Of a stretch of 64,000 bases of DNA, positions 44,597 to 54,569 are shown piece after piece. Position 1 is the stretch's first letter, and every line of letters starts with the position of its first letter. Position numbers and translations under genes: made by a program. The DNA is taken from contig OZ038398.1 of assembly GCA_964036045.1 (NCBI GenBank), positions 27,099,309 to 27,163,308 of the forward strand, in the 5' to 3' direction. The notes under the pieces are model-generated. The model was not told the origin of the DNA. It saw only the letters and a list, made by a program, of their open reading frames with translations, and did not search any database. This DNA is from Eutreptiella sp. 'Long Island Sound 2002'. Lineage: Eukaryota > Euglenozoa > Euglenophyceae > Eutreptiales > Eutreptiaceae.

Positions 44597-45360
44597 CACC
44601 CCCTTCAAGCACAGGGCGGCCCCGTGGTCTCCTCGTGCTTCTGCTACTTGTTGTGGTCGTTGCCGTGCACGTCGTGGGTGGCCTCGTACATATGCACAGA
44701 GCAGATCATGTCCGTGGGCACGCGCAGTCACCGGGTGCCCATTACAGGGCACCCCTCTGCCACTGTCCCGTTCTGCAGATATGCATTGGAAGGGGGGGGA
44801 GGTGCCCCCCTGTGTGACATTCCGTCGAGTTGCGGTTTCTTTGCAGGGCCCTGGACAGTCACCCGTTCTTCCCTTCGCGTGCTGCGTTCGGTCGCTGCGT
44901 TCTGATGGCCTCTGCGGCCGGTGTTCCTTGTAGTGTTGTTGCCGTGGTAGCACAGCCTAGTAGTTGGCGTACTGGAGGTTCCGCTGGTTGTTGTAGGGGG
45001 CCAGGGCCAGGGCCAGGGCGCCCAGCCTATGCCCAGCCACTGTCCCCCTGACGGCAAGTGCCAGCTTCAACGGCATTTGTAACCGACAGTAACCGCCCCC
45101 AACCGCTTTGGCAACCTCCTCCAACCGCCTGTCCAACCGCTTCCGGGGCTGCCTCTGAGGTCCCTTCCCTTCTGATGCATCCCTGGCCTCAGGAGCTCGA
45201 CGTCCTGTTCGCTGCCTTTGAAGAAGCGGCGTACGCGAGTGGCGGCGCGGCGCCCAAGGCCGGGGAAGGCGGTGATGCAATGTACGGCGGCCCCCAGACC
45301 ACTGATGCCAACCCCTACGCGGCCGAGTCCGTGTCTACAACGGCCCCATCCGGATTGTGA
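38471..45360 (+). CDS. unidentified gene, four phase-compatible exons, ends at 45360 (speculative model)
   Basis: Exons: 38471-38664 (acceptor ATCCCCCAG, donor GTATTG), 44200-44296 (acceptor CTTTGTTGCAG, donor GTACGT), 44847-about 44950 (acceptor TTTCTTTGCAG, donor unclear) and 45193-45360 (acceptor GGCCTCAG, stop TGA). Phases agree at the first two joins. Readable parts: GEWWLYSQDPEATELVDMMM, DYNNFLDMSAMPHYPVLSTH, SGVVTVQALSAGRDLMTYAR, VRYKRCPWAKL, ALDSHPFFPSRAAF, ELDVLFAAFEEAAYASGG and a Gly/Ala/Ser-rich tail ending TTAPSGL. No family recognised. The 5.5-kb gap between the first two exons is full of repeats, so they may belong to different genes. Confidence 0.4.
39389..39540 (+). CDS. weak exon candidate
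   Basis: After CCCCTCGTACAG the frame reads RRRTMERRYVDALDRKGQFE then AMKTLLQAYYPPVPNMSIGQ. The composition is plausible, but no clear donor was found and the phase does not match the 38471 exon. Confidence 0.25.
39541..42989. other. no gene recognised
   Basis: Several C/G runs, a GGCATACTC fragment (41996-42050), and an imperfect inverted pair with AGGTTCGATTTC blocks (about 41390-41440 against 42483-42530). Frames near 42453-42826 are open in two phases and not convincing. Confidence 0.4.
42990..43088 (+). repeat. C-tailed GTGACCATTG repeat, copy 2
   Basis: AGTGACCATCGTGGGGAAAA, CGAAATTTACAATAGGGAAA, GGACCATTTTTGGTACACTA then TTTGGGTCCCAGA and C's. About 85 percent like copy 1. The SINE copy follows about 30 bp downstream, after C/ACC runs. 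Confidence 0.85.
43120..43290 (+). mobile_element. tRNA-derived SINE, copy 2
   Basis: GGTCGCATAGCTCAGCCGTC with A-box-like TAGCTCAGCCGT; B box GGTTCGAGTCC at 43168; shared tail GGAACTCACGGTTGTCCGAG, GCGCCAGGGTGTGGGTGACC, GCGATA and GCGTCCGGAGAT. It lacks a stretch of about 20 bp present in copy 1 after GTGACCCC. Roughly 80 percent identity overall by eye. Confidence 0.85.
43385..43860 (+). repeat. GGCGCCGCC retroposon-like family, long copy 2
   Basis: Matches 3795-4295 along its length: CATGACGCGCTCG, GCAAGTGGACATCCCAGGGC, TTGGCACAACC, AAGGGAAAGGAAG, GGTGAGAGGCCGATGGGCAC, AATAGGCGCCGCC, AGCAATGCATTCAGGCGTCA, then a C run. An internal C run at 43577 splits it. Confidence 0.85.
43874..43929 (+). 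repeat. 57-bp repeat ending at a C run, copy 2
   Basis: Partner of 38374-38430, same orientation. Confidence 0.85.
44200..44296 (+). CDS. candidate internal exon (SGVVTVQALSAGRDLMTYAR)
   Basis: A strong acceptor (GTCTTTGTTGCAG) and donor (GTACGT) enclose 31 codons with typical protein composition. Phase-compatible with both 38664 and 44847. No family recognised. Confidence 0.5.
44432..44525 (+). repeat. C-tailed GTGACCATTG repeat, copy 3 (diverged)
   Basis: Keeps AATGATATTTACTGAGGGA, GGGCCATTTCCAGTACACAA and TTCGGGTCCCAGA then C's. Confidence 0.6.
44531..44595. repeat. (CA)n microsatellite
   Basis: About 32 uninterrupted CA units directly after the C-tailed repeat. Confidence 0.97.
44847..44950 (+). 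CDS. candidate exon (ALDSHPFFPSRAAFG), 3' boundary unclear
   Basis: The acceptor is GGTTTCTTTGCAG. The first base completes the CTG begun at 44296. It reads ALDSHPFFPSRAAFGRCVLM then ASAAGVPC. Several GT sites could end it. Confidence 0.35.
45005..45190 (-). repeat. GCGGTTA dispersed repeat, minus copy
   Basis: Reverse complement of 7940-8112. It ends two bases before the acceptor of the exon at 45193, so the element supplies much of the intron's 3' end. Confidence 0.85.
45193..45360 (+). CDS. candidate terminal exon (ELDVLFAAFEEAAYASGG)
   Basis: 56 codons including the stop. Amphipathic start, then a Gly/Ala/Pro tail and NPYAAESVSTTAPSGL before TGA at 45358. Strong codon bias. Product unknown. 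Confidence 0.45.
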   Translation, partial: ELDVLFAAFEEAAYASGGAAPKAGEGGDAMYGGPQTTDANPYAAESVSTTAPSGL

Positions 45361-45454
45361 CGAAGGCAGCCCCCACCTTTCCAGCCCCACCCCCCATCTG
45401 TGGCTGAGCAAGGGGGGCAAGGCCTCAATATTTTTGGGCATCCCCCCCCAAAAA

Positions 45455-45548
45455 AAATTCATCGAGTGACAAAAAAACGAAGTTTCCTGGCGGACAAGTT
45501 TCTTGGGTCATTTTTGTGGTATCTAAATGTTTGGGTCACAGACCCCCC
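45455..45548 (+). repeat. C-tailed GTGACCATTG repeat, copy 4 (diverged)
   Basis: ACGAAGTTTCCTGGCGGACA, GGGTCATTTTTGTGGTATCT, GTTTGGGTCACAGA then C's. Confidence 0.6.
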
Positions 45549-46108
45549 CCCCCCCCCACACACAACACCGCCTTCAAACGCAGGCTTGCCCCCCCCCCCC
45601 CCCCTGCGGAGGTTGCATCTTCCTGCAGTCGGGTATCCGGCATACGGAGCAAGAGGTTGGGTGCTTTTTTGGGGGGGGGGGGGTCCGTACAAGTCGCACT
45701 GTCGTACAGACGTGGCACTGCCGAGTGGAGGCGAGTCTAACAGGGCGGCCGTACAACCTTCCATGGGCCATGCGGGTGGGTCTCATGGCCATGCGGGTGC
45801 CGCCCCCTGCCCAACGGCCCCTGTAGTGCGGGTTGCGCCCACGGAGTGTGGGACGCAGACCCCCCACCCGGTGCCGCTCGGGCCCGCAACGGGACCGGGC
45901 GCCGCCTCTGAGTGCCCCGTCGCGGGGTCATGCGCCGCTCGTTGTCGGTTGGAAGGGCCCCGGTGGATTTGTGGTGCCGCACAAGCGCGAGTCAGCACGT
46001 GCCAGAACGTCGCAGACGGGCCCGTGCGGCGCCCGCGACTCAAGTCCGAACGCCCCCCGTTCGCCTTCGCCCACGATGTGTGTCACACCTCCGACAGCCC
46101 CCCCGGAC

Positions 46109-46369
46109 GCAAGTGGAACACAGGCCGGGCTGTGGACCTGCTCATTCCGCCCGTCGCCTCGTCGTAGTCCCTGTGGCTCGTCTTCAGAGTGTAGTGGTGT
46201 TGTGTCGCGCTCAGCGTCGAATGCCGTAAGAGGAGGGGGGCGGTGCGAAGTTGATGCCGGAGTGTGTCAGTTTGGGAAGAGCGATTGGCATTGCGTCGTC
46301 CATTTGGGGTCGACCGGTGCCCCTCCTCGTTCTGTATGCCCGTATTTCACTGTTGAGAACCCAAGGGCT
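46109..46369. repeat. direct duplication, copy 1 (with 49-bp extra block)
   Basis: Starts GCAAGTGGAACACAGGCCGG and ends GAGAACCCAAGGGCT. It matches 47519-47730 at about 96 percent, except for a 49-bp block at 46205-46253 present only here. The minus strand reads a conserved frame (RPQMDDAMPIALPKLT), but nucleotide identity is too high to tell coding constraint. Confidence 0.95.
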
Positions 46370-46779
46370 GTTTGCGGGCCTCCGCTGCCCGCCCGAGTGG
46401 AGCGGTTCGGCTCGACTGGACTCGGCTCGGCTCTTTTTGAACTTCGGTGGGATCCTCCACCGCGGAGCCATTCATTTGAAGGGGTCAAAGGGGTGGTGGT
46501 GGAGTCAAAGGCATGGCCACGGAGGGTCTGCGGAGGCCCCGGGCCGTTGAAGGGGGCGTGCTGTGCGCCCCGGCCCTCCATTGGATCTTGGGTGGGTGGA
46601 TCGCTGGGCTTTGGTAGGCAGCCGACCTGTGCGGATGGGCCGAGGGGCATTGATTGACTGCCGGTGGGTGTCATTCCACTTCCTGCATTCTTCTGACCCT
46701 CTGTGTGACCACCCCTTGCCATAGCCGGGACACCATCAGTGCCTGCACCCAACGACGCATTGGTACCGGATCGGGGAGT

Positions 46780-46865
46780 CAGGGGCGCTTGGGGAGGCGG
46801 TTGTATGGGGGCCGCCATAACGGCTGGGGCGGTTACGGTCGGTGACAAATGCCGTGGCTTCAAAG
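46780..46865 (+). repeat. GCGGTTA dispersed repeat, partial copy
   Basis: GGAGGCGGTTGTATGG, GGGGCGGTTACGGTCGGTGA and CAAATGCC match 8000-8060. Confidence 0.6.
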
Positions 46866-47518
46866 ACGAGTGCGGAGCCCCGGAGATGTTTTTCTTTGAC
46901 CCTCCATGTCTCTGCGCGCCACAATTTTGTTGACCGATGCATTTGGCCGGCTGCATCTATGAAGAACTGCCCCGCCCCGCCCCGCCCCCCTGTGTGTACC
47001 GATATGTAGCCCTTTGTGTGCCCCCCCCCCCCCCCTTTGGTGCCTCCTTGAGTGCCTCGCTTCTGAATGATTTGGTGAACTCTGCCGTGGCAACTCTTAA
47101 CCCGAGTTTCTTTCCGCCTCTGTACCAGACATGTAGTGTGGCTGCCACCGCCTGATAGGGCTCTGGGGGCGGCAGTGTACCGGTTTGACACGCTGGGCCA
47201 GGGTTGAGTGGGAAGGTAGTAAGTGTCCGTGGTCTGGAGCCCGTTGAAGGGCAGTCCAAGGGTATCTCACAGCCCATGTCCGCCGCACGAGCAGAGTGCG
47301 AAGACAATGTTCTGCGGCTTGGCCTCTGCCCATGGTGGCCCGAGCTGGAACAGGTCCCAGTTTTGGTGTGGCACTCGCTTCACGAGACGACAATGCATCA
47401 CCACCGGAGGCCCGCACCGGTGGTGCATGGGATGAGGCCAGGGCTGCAACCATCACTGCTCAGCGCAGGACCCCATTGCGTCTTTGGTCTGTTGTTTTTT
47501 TGGTGGGGTTTCCAGGAA

Positions 47519-47730
47519 GCAAGTGGAACACAGGCCGGGCTGTGGACCTGCTCATTCCGCCCGTCGCCTCGTCGTAGTCCCTGTGGCTCGTCTTCAGAGT
47601 GTAGTGGTGTTGTGATGCTGGAGTCTGTCAGTTTGGGAAGAGCGATTGGCATTGCGTCGTCCATTTGGGGTCGGCTGGTGCCCCTCCTCGTTCTGTGTGC
47701 CCGTATTTCACTTTTGAGAACCCAAGGGCT
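47519..47730. repeat. direct duplication, copy 2
   Basis: Partner of 46109-46369, 1.4 kb away, lacking the 49-bp block. Confidence 0.95.
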
Positions 47731-48719
47731 CAATGAAGGCAGGACACGGAGGATGTCGGTCGCAGAAGACAGGTCACGAGGACATTGTTTTGCCCGCCCT
47801 CCCCATGTGCACATAGCACATTCCACTGGCACCTTGGTCTGGGGCGATAAGAGGGTCGGGCCATCATCTCCATAACCCGAACAGGCACGGAAATTGACAT
47901 GACCCAGCCCTTGTTCTGTTCCCCAACAACATCCACGAAGCCCACTTGATTTTTCTCCGATCGAACACCGCAGCAGCTGCTGTTTCCTTCATCTGCATGC
48001 TATTGCAACGTGCGTGTATCCGCGCGCGCGCGTGTTGTTGGCAGGAGTCGTCACAGTTTTTGATACTGTGGCAGCACTGATTGTGTCACCTCTATCGATT
48101 GTGTTGGTTTGCGGTATTTTAGATACCATGCATTCCAAAAGCGATCATGTTTGGGACAATTCTCGCTTTTATGTAGGTGTGTGCGGGGGGGCATTTCTGG
48201 TCACAGTAGGCAGCCCCTCACCAAGTGGAGCTGTGTTTGTTGACGGCACCCCTCACGACACACAACATACTGCGCACACAATGCCCCCAACACTGCGTCA
48301 TGCACCCAAGCCGTGACAAAGTGGAACTGGCAGTTTGGGAACGATGTCACGCTTTTTTTTGGCTCCGATGCACCTTATCGTTGAATGCCGAGGGGGGAAA
48401 GACCCCATGCCTGCACCCAACTGTAGATTGATCAGAGAAACAGTTTGAGGGGGAGGAATGCGAACGGTTGTGCTGCCCAGTGGATTAGCACAAAGTGTAC
48501 AATACAATTTTCCATTCTGTGCCGCATCTTGGCTGCTTGCGAGGTTATGATGCTCGTCATACCGCCCCGCCATGCTCATGGTTGTCTCCTTGTTGCTGTG
48601 ATCCCTCAATAGTGGGGGTAGCTACAGGCATCGGCATCCAACAAAGGGGACAAACGGGAAAGGGGTGACGGTCTGTGGGACAACAGGAGACGTGTGTACC
48701 CGCCCCCCCCCTTGCGGAA

Positions 48720-48770
48720 GCACCGCCTTGTCTAAGCACCGGGACCCAGTCTGACCGTCGTTTTTCTGAC
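48720..48770 (+). repeat. 51-bp direct repeat, copy 1 of 2
   Basis: GCACCGCCTTGTCTAAGCAC through CGTCGTTTTTCTGAC recurs at 48981-49031 with two mismatches. Confidence 0.9.
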
Positions 48771-48980
48771 CACAGTTTTTATGGTCAGAAACTTAACACA
48801 ACGTGATTGTGTGCCGATTGTAGAGGGAAACGGGGGCTGTGTCATGATTGGGATGAGTCCTCCTGCTCATAACAACATTACGCTTGCTACTGCACCCCGC
48901 TGCTGTTTGTTTTGATGTGATTTTCAGTCATGACTCATGCCGTTCCTCGTGGCTTGGCTGGTACCGCGCGTCGTGCGCAC

Positions 48981-49031
48981 GCACCGCCTTGTCCAAGCAC
49001 CGGGACCCGGTCTGACCGTCGTTTTTCTGAC
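48981..49031 (+). repeat. 51-bp direct repeat, copy 2 of 2
   Basis: See 48720-48770; 261 bp apart. Confidence 0.9.
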
Positions 49032-49504
49032 TTTCCTGGTGCTTGCGCAAGGGGGGGGGAGGGTACCTTGCCCTGCACTGGAACTCCCGCCTGTTTTGTG
49101 CAATGGTTCACCCGTGGAGTATCGGCGACTGTCATAAGATGATGGCTCCCCTGGGAGATCACATCGACAACTTGTCAACCAGAAAATGCGTGCAGGCAAT
49201 ACCCCTCTCGTATATTGGTGTTTGCCTGTCCACGGAGTGGCCACCCTCAAGGAACGTGCTCTGGGTACAACACGGCGGAAATGCGATCAGAAGCAGAAGG
49301 AACAAGACCATTTCTGAATTGATTTTGCTGTGTTGAGTCTTTGCAGGGCGTCAGCGATGCATGCAGCATGGTTGGGGTTTGGGCTCTTATTGCCTTGCTG
49401 ACTTTTGGAACATGATGTACCCACTGCCAACGGCTTCAAGCATGCTGCAGCATGCCGCAAGGGGCTAATGTTTACTAGGGACCACTGGTGCACGTCCATT
49501 TCCC

Positions 49505-50065
49505 CTCGTAGGCCTGCATGCTAGGCGTTGTAAGCCTGCAGGCCGGACTATCATGACAGGCCATTGTATTTCCGGTTAGGTGTGCAGGCTGGACATTGTG
49601 CCCCCCATCCCCCTTGAAACATCCCCCCCCCCTTTGCAATTTGTCCCCCCTGGGGGTGGGGACCCGTCGCTTGGCCCAAAAAGCATACGAAATACTAGGC
49701 GGTGAAGGCGCCGAAGAAACATTTTCTGTAGATTATACCGGAATTGCTGCAGTTTTAGTGCTACCATTGTCCCACCCCCCCCCGGGGGGAGGGGGAGCGT
49801 CACTTCATGACCCCCCTCCCCCCATGTTGGGGGGGGAACCGTCACAATGTTGGGGGGGAGATTTCGGGGGGGGGGCGGGGTAATTCCCAAGTCCACGGGA
49901 CCGACTTTGTGATTCTGGATAGACCTGTAGGCTGGGCACTGTAATGCCTCACAGGCCTGCAGGCTGGACATTGCAATTTCCAATAGGACTGCAGGCCGCA
50001 CGCTGTAGTTCCTGTGAGGTCTGTGCAGCCCGGACATTGTAATTCCTGATAGGCCTGCTGGCCTC
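49505..50065 (+). repeat. degenerate about 35-bp tandem repeat interrupted by a C/G-bounded insert
   Basis: Units such as TAGGCCTGCAGGCTGGACAT then TGTAATTCCT occur at about 49510-49600 and again at 49915-50060. The 49605-49880 stretch between them is bounded by C and G runs and is related to the GGGACCGTCACTTGG family. Confidence 0.6.
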
Positions 50066-50699
50066 GCCTTACGATTGCGGATCAATTCTTCTGTGCAGCC
50101 AAACAAAGTCATGTTCTGCACAGCAGGCAACGGCAAGGAGCAGTTGAAGTGCCCCGGAGCGGCAGAGGGAGCTGAACTGGGTCAGCAGCTGTGAACCATT
50201 GGTGAGGCAGTCTGTTGGAATGTTGAGAACATTGTTCCGCTGGAGAACTTTTTACATTTTCCAGATGAAATTTTCCTTGTGTGTGGCTTGATCTTGTGAT
50301 TCTGTTGTGACTGGGAGTTGAGCATCGTGTGCACCTTTTTGTGGTTCATTGTGATGTAGTATCCTTTGCAAAGGCTCATGCTGTCATTGCCATGTTGTTG
50401 CCAAGGTGCAATTTGGCGAAAAGTGCAATGGGGTCCTCCAACATTTATGCATTTTCAATCAATCTGCTGTATGGAAGTCGTTTGGCATCTATTGATTATG
50501 CCCAGGAGCCCAGATGCATTCGGGGCAGAAAACCGATGTCCCATTGCCCCATCAATCGAAAAGCAGCGGAGTGAGTTTGCGCGAACACCAAAGCAGTGCC
50601 CCCTCATGGGACAAGCCTCTGAAGTGCAGGGAATATTTGTATCATTCATAGGGGGTGCCTTAATGACATTGCGCGTGCTGTGCAATTATTTGGTCACTC

Positions 50700-50830
50700 A
50701 GGCAGACTAAGCACCTATGGTTTGGTTTGTATCACTTGTGGGATGAATAGTAATGTGTTTGCCCACTACCGCTCAAAAATGGTTGCAAAAATGATGTTGT
50801 ATGTTGCTGCCCTCTTGGGGATGGTGTGGG
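50700..50830 (+). repeat. diverged repeat, partner at 52900-53010
   Basis: Shared blocks: GTGGGAT-AA-TAGTAATGTG, ACTACC-CTCAAA-ATGGTTGC. The + frame of this copy reads LVCITCGMNSNVFAHYRSKM; the partner has a stop in that frame but keeps HSKMVA. Confidence 0.5.
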
Positions 50831-51543
50831 ATGGTGTAGTTACCGATTAGGTTGCTTCTAATCCCACTGTCCCAACCTTCTCCAAAACACAATTTTTTGA
50901 TCTTTCCACCCCCAAGGGGGGGGGGGGGGGGCTAACCCCCCCAAAAAGCGCACCTGGTAGTGGGGGTAGGGGTGCAGTGCAGTGTGTCTGAAACTTGACC
51001 AGAACAGGCAACAAAAAAGCCCAAACTGTCAACAGTAATGGCCAATTTTCGAAAAATATGGTTCCGGACCCCCCCCCCCCCTCTTACCCATACATCTCCG
51101 AAAAGCCCTCTTTCAAGGGCTTTCCCAATATACCCCACATACCCCTACCTACGGGCGACGATGCCTCCAACCCCTGAAAGCCCTCCGTGTTGGTACAAAT
51201 GGTACCGTCCCCTATAGATACAGGGAACTATGTTTAGATAGCGGCAAATAGGGAGGACTTGAATGAGCAGATTTGGAATTGTGAACCCCTTAGCTAGGGG
51301 AACCATCCTACCCCCACCCCCTTGTCTTGCCCCACCCCTTGTCCTTCCTTGGGGGTGGGGGGCGTCACTTGGTCAACACTCCACGGCTCACACTGTTGTT
51401 GTGCAGGTGACTATGTTGTGAGGCACTGCCACTTGTATCCTTTGTACGCTTGGTAGGACATTTTGCCCACTTTCGCTGAAATGGAACTTGATAACACAGC
51501 CATGTTTACCCTGGGACGAATGTAATGTTCATCCGCTCCACAG

Positions 51544-51672
51544 GGGAACCGGTTTTGGCGCAGACCGTTGGACATTCAGAGGACGGTGATGCATGTTGTC
51601 GCATCTCTTATGAGCGTGAAGGCAAGACAGTTGTGCATGACCATGCGTTCATTTGTCGCCTCTCACTGCCAG
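51544..51672 (+). CDS. candidate exon (TVGHSEDGDACCRISYEREG), element-like
   Basis: The acceptor is CCGCTCCACAG and the donor GTGTATG. 42 codons plus split codons at both ends (2 nt and 1 nt), i.e. a symmetric exon. It reads EPVLAQTVGHSEDGDACCRI then SYEREGKTVVHDHAFICRLS, a compact beta-rich pattern. No family could be named. The surrounding 50-55 kb is repeat-derived, so it may come from a mobile element. Confidence 0.45.
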
Positions 51673-51832
51673 GTGTATGCTCTCCACCCCGCCCTATCGG
51701 AGGCTTTATCTTCAACCCGGGCAGAGCAACGGCATGTGTGCACCACCGCCCGAAGCGGTCTTTGTAGAGCACACTTCATGCCTTTTTGAAGCCACGGGAC
51801 CCACCCCGATAGGAAGAGGGGGAGAATTTCAT

Positions 51833-52195
51833 TCATCTCGCGCGCTCCCTACCACAACCAAAGCCCAGTGAACCTAAGTGGTTGGGGAAGAAGGTTGAGA
51901 ACCTTTGGTGCAAATGAGAAGGCACGAACGCCTGATCATCATGAAATGGCAAAGTGGATGAGAGATAGTTGGGAGAAGGTGGATGATGATGCATTGTGTG
52001 GGGCCATTTTGGCTGCCTACTTCCCAAATGGTCGAAAGCTTTCGTAATTGCTTGATAGTGCATATTTTCGAGGGAACATGAACCTGAACGAGATTCATCC
52101 TCTTCATCAGATTCAGATTCACATTCAAGTTGAGGTTCTAGTACAAATTCTACCGATGATGTCTCTTCCGGTGGTGATTCGGATGGAGAGTGCAA
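51833..52195 (-). CDS. acidic open frame on the minus strand, possible exon
   Basis: Read leftward: SESPPEETSSVEFVLEPQLE, then CESESDEEDESRSGSC and MHYQAITKAFDHLGSRQPKW. An ordinary acidic-then-mixed composition, while the + strand translation of the same bases is odd (Ile/Gln/Val repeats). No domain recognised. Confidence 0.3.
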   Translation of the reverse strand: MHSPSESPPEETSSVEFVLEPQLECESESDEEDESRSGSCSLENMHYQAITKAFDHLGSRQPKWPHTMHHHPPSPNYLSSTLPFHDDQAFVPSHLHQRFSTFFPNHLGSLGFGCGRERAR

Positions 52196-52199
52196 GGGA

Positions 52200-52567
52200 T
52201 GCGGATAGTGGGGCGCAAAGTGATGTGTCTAGCTTGACTTCTGCCGAAGAATTGCCCGATGTGCCCACAACTGATGATGATAGTGATCTGAATTCTGACA
52301 AGGAGATTGTGTGGGTGAAGAGTGCTCGTGGTGTGTGGGGTATGTGACACATTTTTGGGAACGAATTGTATTTTACAAGGGACATTCTTGAAGGAAAGTG
52401 GGTTCCCAAAATTTTTTTTGCTTGCAACAACCAAGCCTGCTACCAAAAGGGCCAAACCACCACCCAAGAGTGCAGCCCAAAGCATTCCAATGGAAAGTGG
52501 TGAGCATGTTCAGGAGTTCAAGGTCAAGCGCGGCAGGACCAAGAAATTTGACACCGAGCCGGTCTAG
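52200..52567 (+). pseudogene. broken copy of the SARGVWG acidic module
   Basis: DVSSLTSAEELPDVPTTDDD, then DKEIVWVKSARGVWG, then an in-frame TGA at 52345. The same frame continues HIFGNELYFTRDILEG. After a T-rich run the match shifts frame to TKPATKRAKPPPKSAAQ. The intact-looking relative at 54590-54970 reads ASDTEIVWARSARGVWGLAN, GKLYFMRDVPE and a Lys/Ala/Pro-rich tail. One stop and one frameshift make this copy a pseudogene unless the TGA lies in an unrecognised intron. Confidence 0.6.
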
Positions 52568-52669
52568 GAGTAGGTCGGTACATTGGCAGCCCTTTGAACG
52601 CATCTCATGTTGTATTCTTTTGTTTCGTAGTTTTGTCTTTGCCTCAAAATGTGTGTGTACAGTGGTAGT

Positions 52670-52760
52670 ACGGTCCCCAAGGGGGGATGGGGGACCGTCA
52701 CTTGGCAACCGTCCCCTTGGGGGTGGCGGGGGACCGTCTTCCCTCGGGTGGGGCAGGACA
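52670..52760 (+). repeat. GGGACCGTCACTTGG repeat
   Basis: GGGGGATGGGGGACCGTCAC then TTGGCAACCGTCCCC and GGGGGACCGTC. Related pieces: 49650-49680, 51340-51380, 54345-54380 and 55090-55140. It follows both copies of the SARGVWG module. Confidence 0.6.
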
Positions 52761-53736
52761 AGGGGCGGTAGGAGTAGGGACCACTGATGCATCTTTGGGG
52801 TGCCCTTGGTGCCATAGTGCTTTACCAGATAGGCAAGAGGAAGTTCTTGGCCACAACCATTGCGGGTGCCTTGAGTGCAACGTGTACAGTGTTGCGTGAT
52901 GGCCGTTTGGCCAAACCAAAGATTTGCAGTCTATGCCACTCGTGGGATAAAGTAGTAATGTGGTCTCCAACTACCACTCAAAGATGGTTGCCTTTATGGT
53001 GTCACGCGGTACAAATTGTATGGACGCACACGTGTGACAAAGTCATAGTGGTTGAATTATCTGTGAAGATTTTGCATTCATTTGAAAGTGTTATGTACGC
53101 TCTAGCACCGGGGATGCTCCGCTGCTTCTCATGTTGTCCATATTGCATGCTCTTTTGGCCTCAAGGAAGGTAGTGCACAACCGGATTCCTCAAAGGTTTG
53201 TTTGGAGATACGGTCAAGATGGGGTCAATTTGGAGGCTGTACAGGACAACATAGCTTAACCAAGCTCAGCATTGATTGATTTTGCTTGCGTGCGGACATG
53301 TTGACGGAGAGAAGCATCTAGGCCTTGAAAATGATAGGCTCCTCAAGCTCACGAGGGGCAGTTGGGGAACTCGTTAGAGGAGAATGTGAGGGGAAACAAG
53401 ATCTTGAGTTCAATGGGAGCACGTCCTTGAGGGCAACATGACGTGTGTGGTACAAGGATTGCAAGTGGGTGGCGATTGAGCTAGAAGGATTTGATCATAT
53501 GGTGCCTAGAGGTACAATAAGCCTAAGAGTTTCACACGGTACTCAATCTTCATGTAATTGTTGGGCACTATGTGCTACTTTCGCCTAGTCACCCGGCAAG
53601 GTTGTTGGCAGTGGCTTAATGCTCGCTAATTCATTGTTTCAACCTTTTGTGGATTCCTCTGAGTGAAAGTGCCCTTTAGCACAAGTGGACCACAAAATGT
53701 GTGTTTCTTTTTCAGCTTTGCACGCTGTCTTAGCCT

Positions 53737-53938
53737 GCGTCAAGGGGTTTCAGGGATGCTGGAAGGGGTTCCAAGGACTGCGGAAGGGGTTCTGGGGACT
53801 CCGGGAGGGGTTCCGGTGAATCCACAAGGGGTTTCCAGGACTCTGGAAGGGGTTCCGGGGATTCCGGAAGGGGTTCTGAAGAATCTGGAAGGGGTTCTGG
53901 GGATGCCGGGAGGGGTTCCGGGGATGCCGGGAGGGGAA
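53737..53938. repeat. 21-bp tandem repeat, about 9 units
   Basis: Units like GGGGTTCCGGGGATTCCGGAA. 21 bp is 7 codons: the + strand reads GVPGIPE/GVLGMPG-type heptads and the minus strand PEPLPES heptads. Low-complexity; coding status unknown. Confidence 0.9.
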
Positions 53939-54569
53939 AACACTGCACAAATCAAGTAGGGTGGTAGGGGTGGGAGCGTTTGGAGGGGGGGCAGACCGAA
54001 AGGCGACTCCCGCCGACCTTTCGCTTTATCTTCAGGTTGCAAATCCGAGTTTGACTGTAGATATGTATGCCCTTATGAGAGATGAATACTCAGGATCCCA
54101 TCTGGATCTGTTCACAGCATATCCCAATCGAACACAAGAACTGATGCAGTGTGAATGATGATTGCGCCTCAAAAGGCACCTCTGGTACCACTGATGAGGA
54201 TTTTGTTTGCTAAGCGTGCGCGCTTGCCTGTCACAGCGCGTCACCCACAAGACTCCGAACGGGGGGCGGTATGGAGGCTTTCGGGGGGGGGGGGGTATCC
54301 ACCCCCCACCCCCCCCACCTTGTATAGTAACCGCCCTTGCATAGTAACCAGGGGGACGAGGGGAACATCACTTTCCGTTTTGCAGGGTTACTCAGAAGGT
54401 TCGATATTGAGCTTCTCCTGTGCGTTTGCTGGCTGGCCAGGGTCGTATTATTGGTGCATTACTGTGTACTTTAGGTTTCTTGATCCAAGGCACTCGCCAT
54501 TTCAGCCATGGATGTTGATTGTATTCACATGTACTCACCTGGTGCTGTTGCCAATTCTCAACGTTCCAG

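Larger units (their letters stand above)
47731..49505. other. no gene recognised
   Basis: Only short frames. A 51-bp direct repeat is at 48720-48770 and 48981-49031. Confidence 0.5.

Noticed and set aside
54155-54569. first third of the 401-codon + frame
   Set aside because: Contains G and C run translations and no protein-like continuity; only the later SARGVWG part is believable.
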